Of a stretch of DNA of 64,000 nt, positions 57,684 through 64,000 are shown one piece after another; positions within the stretch are counted from its first letter, which is position 1, and every line of letters starts with the position of its first letter. This DNA is from Accumulibacter jenkinsii (lineage in GTDB: Bacteria; Pseudomonadota; Gammaproteobacteria; Burkholderiales; Rhodocyclaceae). The position numbers were made by a program, and so were the translations under genes. The notes beneath the pieces are model-generated. The model was not told where the DNA came from. It ran no database searches and was given only the letters and a program-made list of their open reading frames with translations. Where the stretch lies: assembly GCA_036625225.1 (NCBI GenBank), contig JAZKUF010000001.1:1116001-1180000 (forward strand). Reading direction: 5' to 3'.

Positions 57684-58213
57684 GGTGTGCGGACCGGCTC
57701 GGCGCGCACCAGCTGGATCACCCCTGCCGCGTAGCGGTGAGTGAACGGCGTGCTCGATTCGACGCCCTCCGAGTACTCGAGGATGCGGTAGGAGGAAAAG
57801 CCGCGCGCGCGCTGCAATTGCATCGCCCGTCGGTGAAGGATCAATCCCGACTCGCCGTCACCGCCGGTGCGAAAGCTCTTGGCGCGCATCGACAGATGGT
57901 AGGTGTCGGGGTCGAGAAGCCTTTCCTCGACGGTCCAGTTGGGCGCCAGTGGATCGTAGACGACGTAAGCAACGACTGCGGCGGCGGCAGCGAAGTTAAG
58001 ATACTCGGCCGGGCCGCGATACAGGCTCGCGGCGTAGCCCACTGCGCCGACCAGCGCCGCGGCCTTGACCGGCGGCAGGGTCAGCGTCGGATCCGGCGAC
58101 TGGGTATACGCCGCATCCGGCGAACGCTGTTCCGGGGGTGACGGCGTCTGCCAGGCGACGCTGCCGCAGGCGCCCAGCAACAGCACCAGGCAGAAGGCTG
58201 CGAGCAGAGGCAT
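57680..58213 (-). CDS. Small lipoprotein of unknown function
   Basis: A 177-residue lipoprotein with a signal peptide and lipobox LLLGAC at about residue 16. A hydrophobic stretch AAAAAVVAYVVYDPLAP (about 75-91) is followed by a polar domain with WTVEERLLDPDTYHLSMRAK and LILHRRAMQLQRARGFSSY. No named family was recognised. It lies 12 nt after flgL in the same direction and may be cotranscribed with the flg genes, but no flagellar role is shown by sequence. Confidence 0.8.
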   Translation of the reverse strand: MPLLAAFCLVLLLGACGSVAWQTPSPPEQRSPDAAYTQSPDPTLTLPPVKAAALVGAVGYAASLYRGPAEYLNFAAAAAVVAYVVYDPLAPNWTVEERLLDPDTYHLSMRAKSFRTGGDGESGLILHRRAMQLQRARGFSSYRILEYSEGVESSTPFTHRYAAGVIQLVRAEPVRTP

Positions 58214-58225
58214 CGTCCGGTTTGT

Positions 58226-59188
58226 TCAGAGATAGCTGAACAAACTGAGGCCGCTGATCGCGACGAAGGACTTCTGCGCCGCTTCGAGGCTCACTTTCTG
58301 GCGGGTGAAATCGGAGAGCGCCTGTGCGTAGTCGAGTTCCTGCAGATCCGACAGGGTCTGCTGATACTGGATGTCGATCGCCGAGGCGCTGTTGGCGAGC
58401 GCGTCCAGTTCCTGCAGGCGCCCCCCGACCGTCGACTGAACACGGCTGAAGTTGGTCAGCGTCTGGTCAAGGTTGCTCAGGTGGCCCTGCAACTCGCCCG
58501 AGTATGCCGTTCGGTCGGTACTCGAAGCGAGCGGCCGGCGCAACAGATCGATCACCTCCTGCATGGTCTGAAACGCGCTCTTGTGGGTACTTGAGCTGCT
58601 GTTGGCGTCACGGATATTCATGAACAGGTCGCTGCCGGCAAAATTGATCGCCATCTGCCGCGAAGAACTGACCTGCAGCAGGCGCTGGCCGTCATCGCCG
58701 GCGTAAGTCACCGACGAGGTGGACGCCGCCGACTGCGCAGGGCCGCGCACGAAAGGCTGGGTGCCCCCCTGATAACCGGAAAAGAGATAATCGCCTTCGG
58801 CACTTCGACTGTTGGCAATTCCCAGCATCTCGTCAAAACGCGCTTCCACTTCGGCTGCGATCGCCTGGCGATCGCTGTCGGCGAGGATCGTGTTGCCGGC
58901 CTGAATGACGCGGCTGCGAACGTTCTGCAGGAGGTCGGTGAGGGAATTGAGCTGGCTATCGACGAGGCTCAGCCGGTCGCTGGCATCGGCCTGATTGCGC
59001 CCGTACTGCGCCGCGACGTCGCGCGCCTGGGTGATGCCAAGCGCGCGGGCGGAGGCCACCGGATCGTCGGCCGGCGTCAGTATCCGGCGCCCGCTTGAAA
59101 TCTGGTTCTGCAGCTTGACCAGCTGGCTCTGGTTGCGCTCCATGCCGAGGACACCCGAACGGTAAAGCTGACTGGTACTGACACGCAT
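58226..59188 (-). CDS. flgL: Flagellar hook-filament junction protein FlgL
   Basis: A 320-residue hook-associated protein (HAP3). The conserved N-terminus MRVSTSQLYRSGVLGMERNQ and QISSGRRILTPADDPVASA, together with C-terminal helices (YAQALSDFTRQKVSLEAAQ), give the flagellin-like coiled coil. It lies 10 nt after flgK and would be exported through the flagellar channel. Confidence 0.95.
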   Translation of the reverse strand: MRVSTSQLYRSGVLGMERNQSQLVKLQNQISSGRRILTPADDPVASARALGITQARDVAAQYGRNQADASDRLSLVDSQLNSLTDLLQNVRSRVIQAGNTILADSDRQAIAAEVEARFDEMLGIANSRSAEGDYLFSGYQGGTQPFVRGPAQSAASTSSVTYAGDDGQRLLQVSSSRQMAINFAGSDLFMNIRDANSSSSTHKSAFQTMQEVIDLLRRPLASSTDRTAYSGELQGHLSNLDQTLTNFSRVQSTVGGRLQELDALANSASAIDIQYQQTLSDLQELDYAQALSDFTRQKVSLEAAQKSFVAISGLSLFSYL

Positions 59189-59198
59189 GCGACTCTCC

Positions 59199-61238
59199 TC
59201 AACCGGCGATCTGCAGGATGGTGTTGAACAGGCTGGCGCCGATCTCCATGGCTTTGGCCGATGCCTGATAAGCCTGTTGATAGCGGATCAGGTTGGCCGC
59301 TTCCTCGTCGAGATTGACACCCGAGAGCGCTTCCCGACTCGCCTGCGCCTGTGCCAGCAGGCTCTGTTGCGCGATCCCCGACACCTCGATCTGGCGGGTC
59401 TGGTTACCGACCTCGCTGACCAGCTGCGCGTACGCCTGCTGGAAGGAAGCGGTTTGCCCGCTCATCGTCGCCTGCGTCTGCAGTTGAGCCAGCGCCAGCG
59501 CGTTGCGCCCGTCGGCCGTGGCGCCGTCATTGCGGACCAGGGTAAAGGTATCGCCATTGCCGGGCTGACCATTGATCGCGAAACTGATGCCGGTGGGAGG
59601 CGCCGAGCCAACCAGGGTAATGTTCGCTCCACTCGGATAGGCAACGCCCTGTGTCGGGTCGGCGATCAACACCGGCGCGCTGCCGCCGATCGACACCTGC
59701 GTGCCAGCGGGGAAACCCTGCAGATTGCCGCCCTGAAATGCCAGCGTGACCGGCAGCGCAGCAAGCGAGTCCGCATAACCCGGCCCGACGCTGCCGGCCG
59801 AGATCGTCGCCGAACCGGTATTGGCCTGCCCCGACGTGGTCCGGATCGGCCCCGCGGCAGCAATCAGGCTCGGGTTGGCGGCCAGCGCCGGATTGACCGA
59901 GAGGTTGCGGGCGGCGTCGCGGGTCGGTCTGACAAGGTAGCTCGAACCCGCCAGCGGTTCCCCCCCGGAAGAGGCGAGCATGAAGCCCTGCGGGTCGCTC
60001 GCGAGTTCGCTGTTGATGGCGCCGATGTCCGCCCCGTCCCACTGCCTGTTGTCCGCCAGGCGCGTCAGCGTGAGACCGCTCGCGTCGGCGCTGAGCCGAT
60101 AATCGCTGCTGCCGAGATCGGTATGGAAGTTGCCGTTGAACGGCGGCGGCTTCACGAAAGCTGCGCTGACCGACGGACTGCCGGCGGGATTGTTGGCGTT
60201 GGCGATCACCGTCGGCGGCGGCACGACAAACAGATCCGGCGTGAAACTGCTCGGCGGGGCGGAAAGCTGTGACTGGCCGAGCAGATCCTGACCGAGCGAA
60301 CTCTGGGCGTTGAAGGCCAGGGCGAGCGAAGCCGCGTTGCGCCCCAGGTCGTTGGTCACGCGATCCAGCGACTCGGCCCGAAACGCCAGCAGGCCGCCCA
60401 GACTGCCGCCCTTGAGCAGCGACTCGGGCATTTCCTGGATGCTGCCGCCGGGCGTCTTCAGGCCAACCGCCAGGCGCGACGGATCGCTCGCCGATGGCGT
60501 CGTCGTGAGGGCACCCGCGAGCGATCCGACGACCAGTTGCTGGCCGTTGCCGATAAAGACGTTCACCCCGCCATCGCCGCTGGGCGTCGTCCGCGCCTGG
60601 ACCAGCTGGTTCAGCTCGAGCACCAGCTGGTCGCGGGTGTCGAGCAGATCGTTGGCCGGCTGCCCGTTCGCGGCCTGGGCGACGCCGATCTGCTGGTTCA
60701 GAGAAGCGATCGCTTCCGCGAAGGAATTGATGCTGGTGACGGTTGCCCGGAGATCGACATTGATGCCATCAGCGATCTCGGTGAGCTGATTGCCGAGCGA
60801 CTGATAGCGGTCCGCCAGCCCCTGTGCGCTCGACATCATCGCCTCACGAGCGGGCAACTGCGCCGGATTGGCAGCAACCTGCTGAACGCCGTTGAAGAAC
60901 TGTTGCAGGCTCGGTGACAGGCCGGTCGTGGTGTCGGCGAGCATATTGTCGATCTGGCTGATCTGCGCGTGGTAGGTCTCGAGTTCGCTGCTGCGGCTCT
61001 GCGAACGCTGCACCTGGTCGGTCAGAAAGCTGCTGTACAGCCGTTCGATCGTCAGCACCCGCGCGCCCTGCCCGACGTAGCCGGAGCCGGTCTGCAGCGC
61101 GGGATTGCTGACGACGATCGCTCGCTGGCGCGAGAACCCCGGCGTGTCGACGTTGGCGATGTTGTGCGCGGTGGTCTGCAGGCCGTACTGGGCAGCCGCC
61201 AAGCCACTCAAACCTGCACCGATGATTCCTGTGGACAT
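59199..61238 (-). CDS. flgK: Flagellar hook-associated protein FlgK
   Basis: A 679-residue HAP1 protein joining hook and FlgL. The N-terminal rod-type motif LAAAQYGLQTTAHNIANVDT and the C-terminal VNLDEEAANLIRYQQAYQAS are typical. The centre (about 320-560) is longer and more variable than in short FlgK proteins. AAGGAAG precedes ATG at 61238. Confidence 0.96.
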   Translation of the reverse strand: MSTGIIGAGLSGLAAAQYGLQTTAHNIANVDTPGFSRQRAIVVSNPALQTGSGYVGQGARVLTIERLYSSFLTDQVQRSQSRSSELETYHAQISQIDNMLADTTTGLSPSLQQFFNGVQQVAANPAQLPAREAMMSSAQGLADRYQSLGNQLTEIADGINVDLRATVTSINSFAEAIASLNQQIGVAQAANGQPANDLLDTRDQLVLELNQLVQARTTPSGDGGVNVFIGNGQQLVVGSLAGALTTTPSASDPSRLAVGLKTPGGSIQEMPESLLKGGSLGGLLAFRAESLDRVTNDLGRNAASLALAFNAQSSLGQDLLGQSQLSAPPSSFTPDLFVVPPPTVIANANNPAGSPSVSAAFVKPPPFNGNFHTDLGSSDYRLSADASGLTLTRLADNRQWDGADIGAINSELASDPQGFMLASSGGEPLAGSSYLVRPTRDAARNLSVNPALAANPSLIAAAGPIRTTSGQANTGSATISAGSVGPGYADSLAALPVTLAFQGGNLQGFPAGTQVSIGGSAPVLIADPTQGVAYPSGANITLVGSAPPTGISFAINGQPGNGDTFTLVRNDGATADGRNALALAQLQTQATMSGQTASFQQAYAQLVSEVGNQTRQIEVSGIAQQSLLAQAQASREALSGVNLDEEAANLIRYQQAYQASAKAMEIGASLFNTILQIAG

Positions 61239-61324
61239 GGGCTGACTTCCTTTCTGACTGCACCAGCTACTGTAACGGCCGCATCGGCAATCTCTTTAGG
61301 CGCGGACCGGCTGCAGGAAAACGC

Positions 61325-62284
61325 TCAGGCCGCCGCCAGGGCCTGGCGCAGCGTTCTGCCGCCGATCACCCGGGCCAGCTTGTCGGCGTACATCGGGTCG
61401 GTGGCGTAACCTGCCTGCTGCAGCGAGCGTGCGAACTGTACCCCGTCCTGCTGGCCGATCACTCCGGCGTAGCGGGGGTTGCTGCTCAAGACGCTCGCGT
61501 AGTCGCGAAAGGCCTCGGCGTAGGAAGAATAGGCGCGGAACTTCGCGCGCACCGACTGCGCGACGCCATTGACAAACTCAGTGGTCTGCACCTCGACCGT
61601 CGCTCCCGTCCAGCGACGGCCGGCCTTGATGCCCAGCAGATTGAAAGACGGCGAGCCATCGCTGCCCTTGATCTCGCGCTTTCCCCAGCCACTCTCGAGC
61701 GCCGACTGGGCGACCAGGAAATGTGCCGGCACGCCGGTGGCCGCCGCTGCCTCGACTGCATGGGGCCAGACGCGATCGACAAATGCCTGCGGCTGCGACG
61801 AGGCCGCTGCCGCCGGTCGCGCAGTCGCTGCTGCCACGGGGGCGGCAGGACTCGCTGCGGCATCGGCGACCCGGCGGCTGGCGATCGGTGCGCTGCGCTC
61901 GGGGACGGGTCGCCGGGCGCTCGACGCCAGCAGCGACTGTTGCAGGGCCTCGAGCGGTGACGGTGCAGTGGGGGCCGAAGGGGTGGATCGCGCGAGTTGC
62001 TTCTCGATCAGGCCGGCAAACCCCAAGGGCGTTTGCGCCGCGAGATCCTGTGCCATCTGCTGATCGCCGATGGCGGTGAAAAAACGACTCTGTTCACTGT
62101 CCAGGGCGCCACCGGCCGTCGCGTCGCGCATGCTCTTCAACATCAGATGCAGCAGCATGCCCTCGAACTGTTGCGCCGCCTGCCGGATACCGGCCTGCGG
62201 GTTCTGCTGCAGCCGGCTTCGCAGATCGCCGGCAACGGCGGGGTCGAGGACCAGACGACGGGTGGCTAGATCAATCGCGTTCAT
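61325..62284 (-). CDS. flgJ: Flagellar rod assembly muramidase FlgJ
   Basis: A 319-residue two-domain protein. The N-terminal rod-binding domain (about 30-100) has QQFEGMLLHLMLKSMRDA. The C-terminal glucosaminidase domain (about 170-310) has QSALESGWGKREI with the catalytic Glu and FNLLGIKAG. A long Ala/Pro linker separates them. It opens peptidoglycan for the rod. GAGGAA precedes the ATG. Confidence 0.95.
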   Translation of the reverse strand: MNAIDLATRRLVLDPAVAGDLRSRLQQNPQAGIRQAAQQFEGMLLHLMLKSMRDATAGGALDSEQSRFFTAIGDQQMAQDLAAQTPLGFAGLIEKQLARSTPSAPTAPSPLEALQQSLLASSARRPVPERSAPIASRRVADAAASPAAPVAAATARPAAAASSQPQAFVDRVWPHAVEAAAATGVPAHFLVAQSALESGWGKREIKGSDGSPSFNLLGIKAGRRWTGATVEVQTTEFVNGVAQSVRAKFRAYSSYAEAFRDYASVLSSNPRYAGVIGQQDGVQFARSLQQAGYATDPMYADKLARVIGGRTLRQALAAA

Positions 62285-62315
62285 GAATCATTCCTCACCA
62301 GACAGGTTGCGTCAC

Positions 62316-63446
62316 TCAGATGATTTCCAGCTCGGCGCGCAGCGCGCCGGCGGCTTTCATCGACTGCAGGATCGAGAGCAGATCCTGCGGTCCGGCACCG
62401 AGGGCATTGATCGCCTTGACCACCTCGGAGAGATTCACCCCCGCTTTCAGCTGAATCAGTGCGCCACCGCCCTGTTTGACCTCGATCTCGCTCTGCGTCG
62501 TGGTCACTGTCTGGCCGGCCGAGAGCGGATTCGGCTGGTTGACCCGCTGCTCGCTGCTGATGATTACCGACAGGTTGCCATGCGCCACCGCGCAGGCGTC
62601 GACGGTGACCATCTGATTCATCACCACCGAACCGCTGCGCGGATTGATGATGACCTTGGCGACGCCCTTGGTCGGACGCACCTCGAGGCTCTCGAGTCGC
62701 CCCAGGAAGGCCACCCGGCTATTCGCTTCTTCCGGGGCGGCGACGCGGATGACCCGGCCGTCGACCGACTGCGCCGTCCCCGGGCCGATTTCGCGGTTGA
62801 TCGCCTCGACCATCCGCTGACTGGTACCGAAGTCGCTGGTCGCCAGTTCGTAATGAATGAACGGTCCCTGCCCGAGGGCCGTCGGCACCTCGCGCTCGAC
62901 CGTCGCACCGCCGACCACCCGACCGGCCAGGAGGTGGTTGACCACCACCTTGCTGCCGGCCGACGCCGCGCCAGCGCCGGCGACCAGCAGATTGCCCTGG
63001 GCCTGGGCGTAGATCTGACCGTCGGCGCCTTTCAGCGGCGTCATCACCAGCGTCCCGCCGCGCAGGCTCTTGGCGTTGCCCATCGACGACACGGTGATGT
63101 CGATCTGTTGGCCGACCCTCGCGAAGGGCGGCAGATTGGCGGTGACCATCACCGCGGCGACGTTCTTGAGCTGCAGCGACTGGGTGGTCGGCAAGGTCGT
63201 CCCGAGCTGCGCCAGCATGTTGATGATGCTCTGTGTGGTAAACGGCGTCTGGGTGGTCTGGTCACCGCTGCCGTCAAGACCGACGACCAGGCCGTAACCG
63301 ACCAGCTGATTGTTGCGCACCCCCTGTACCGACGCCAGATCCTTGATCCGCTCGGCCACCGCCGGGCCGCTCAGCAGCATCAGGCAGGCAAGGATGGCCA
63401 TGCGCCAGAGCCGGCGGCCGATTCGCCTGTCCATGATCCGGGTCAT
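62316..63446 (-). CDS. flgI: Flagellar P-ring protein FlgI
   Basis: A 376-residue periplasmic ring protein. Signal peptide (MAILACLMLLSGPAVA), then IKDLASVQGVRNNQLVGYGL, VVGLDGSGDQTTQTPFT and the C-terminal LSEVVKAINALGAGPQDLLS. ATG at 63446 follows GAGGAGAAG, 12 nt after the flgH stop. Confidence 0.97.
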   Translation of the reverse strand: MTRIMDRRIGRRLWRMAILACLMLLSGPAVAERIKDLASVQGVRNNQLVGYGLVVGLDGSGDQTTQTPFTTQSIINMLAQLGTTLPTTQSLQLKNVAAVMVTANLPPFARVGQQIDITVSSMGNAKSLRGGTLVMTPLKGADGQIYAQAQGNLLVAGAGAASAGSKVVVNHLLAGRVVGGATVEREVPTALGQGPFIHYELATSDFGTSQRMVEAINREIGPGTAQSVDGRVIRVAAPEEANSRVAFLGRLESLEVRPTKGVAKVIINPRSGSVVMNQMVTVDACAVAHGNLSVIISSEQRVNQPNPLSAGQTVTTTQSEIEVKQGGGALIQLKAGVNLSEVVKAINALGAGPQDLLSILQSMKAAGALRAELEII

Positions 63447-63458
63447 TGCCGCTTCTCC

Positions 63459-64000
63459 TCAGAATGGCAGGACGGTCAGAAAGAAGCGGGCCAGCCAGCC
63501 GACCACCTGCGCTTCGCTGATCGCCCCGCTCTCCTTGTATTCGATCCGTGCGTCGGCCACCTGCGACGACGCGATGGTGTTCGACGCGTTGACGAAATAC
63601 GGATTGACGATCCCCGAGAGACGGATGTATTCCTGTCCGTGACCGATCGCCACCTGCTTTTCGCCCGAAACCAGCAGGTTCCCATTCGGCAGCACCTCGA
63701 TCACGGTCACCGTGATGGTGCCGGTGAACACGTTGTTGGCGGCCGCAGCCCCGTTGCCGCTGGCCGAGTTGCTGCTCTCGCCCTTGAATTCGGTGAGCAG
63801 CTTGCCCGGCAGCTGCAGGTTGGGTCCGAGCGAAGCGCTGATGCTGCCGCTCTTGTTGACACTGTTGTTCGACTTGGTGGCGGCCGAGGTGTTTTCGGTG
63901 ATCGTCACCGTGATCGTGTCGCCGACGTAACGTGCGCGGCGGTCTTCGAACAGCGTGCGCGCAGCGCCCGCCTGATAGATGCTGCCGGTCGACGCGAGAC
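63459..64000 (-). CDS. flgH: Flagellar L-ring protein FlgH (5' end outside window)
   Basis: The C-terminal 179 residues or so of the outer-membrane ring lipoprotein. The frame enters from the right edge with STGSIYQAGAARTLFEDRRA, then RARYVGDTITVTITENTSA and later RLSGIVNPYFVNASNTIASS, all typical of FlgH. The signal peptide and lipobox lie beyond the window. The frame continues past the internal GTG at 63908, so that codon is not the start. Confidence 0.93.
   Translation of the reverse strand, partial: LASTGSIYQAGAARTLFEDRRARYVGDTITVTITENTSAATKSNNSVNKSGSISASLGPNLQLPGKLLTEFKGESSNSASGNGAAAANNVFTGTITVTVIEVLPNGNLLVSGEKQVAIGHGQEYIRLSGIVNPYFVNASNTIASSQVADARIEYKESGAISEAQVVGWLARFFLTVLPF

Noticed and set aside
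59239..60272. Plus-strand 361-codon frame opposite flgK
   Set aside because: It is antisense to a clear flgK and its Arg/Gly/Ala-rich product has no motif.

Overview
The window is about 64 kb of GC-rich, gene-dense DNA from a betaproteobacterium, most likely a member of the Rhodocyclales (Accumulibacter/Dechloromonas/Azoarcus-like). The evidence is a PEP-CTERM/exosortase-type regulatory block (prsT-prsR-prsK plus its sugar transferase), sigma-54-dependent flagellar genes with an FlrB/FlrC pair, and a permuted two-piece tmRNA gene with the tag ANDERFALAA. I see no insertion sequence, prophage, CRISPR array, tRNA or rRNA.

Layout. 1-5.1 kb (- strand): the 5' part of clpB behind a heat-shock-type promoter, a relic of a mobB-like gene, a permuted ATP-grasp-like protein and a DinG/YoaA helicase. 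5.3-19.4 kb (- strand): a surface-polysaccharide block made of a secreted trypsin-like protease, a Sel1/SLT lytic transglycosylase, a UDP-HexNAc 4-epimerase and 6-dehydrogenase pair, PrsT, PrsR, PrsK, an initiating sugar transferase and an O-antigen-ligase-like protein. 19.6-25.3 kb: a 47-aa membrane protein, then a HIT protein, a PAP2 phosphatase with an EptA phosphoethanolamine transferase, an EamA exporter and Nnr. 25.5-31.6 kb: purL, a parvulin, BolA, YciI and YciB. 31.7-42.5 kb: DUF2950 and DUF3300 proteins, phenylacetate-CoA ligase, a diguanylate cyclase with a C-terminal hemerythrin domain, a fructosamine-kinase-like protein, a P2C-like (Na,K-ATPase-like) P-type ATPase and an APH/P-loop fusion.

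42.5-43.7 kb is mostly not explained by standard protein annotation. It holds a near-consensus sigma-54 promoter with an upstream dyad, a structured leader of about 235 nt, an orphan 122-aa gene and, on the other strand, the permuted ssrA with its own promoter and terminator.

43.7-64 kb is the flagellar region. fliE, flrC and flrB read left. fliF-G-H-I-J-K-L-M-N-O-P-Q-R reads right and covers the MS ring, C ring, export ATPase and export gate. flgL-K-J-I-H (junction proteins, muramidase, P and L rings) and a small lipoprotein read left, with flgH cut by the window edge. Sigma-54 promoters are visible before fliE and before fliK. The window therefore joins two sigma-54 systems, PrsK/PrsR (exopolysaccharide/PEP-CTERM) and FlrB/FlrC (flagella). 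The isolated sigma-54 promoter at 42.66 kb could answer to either.
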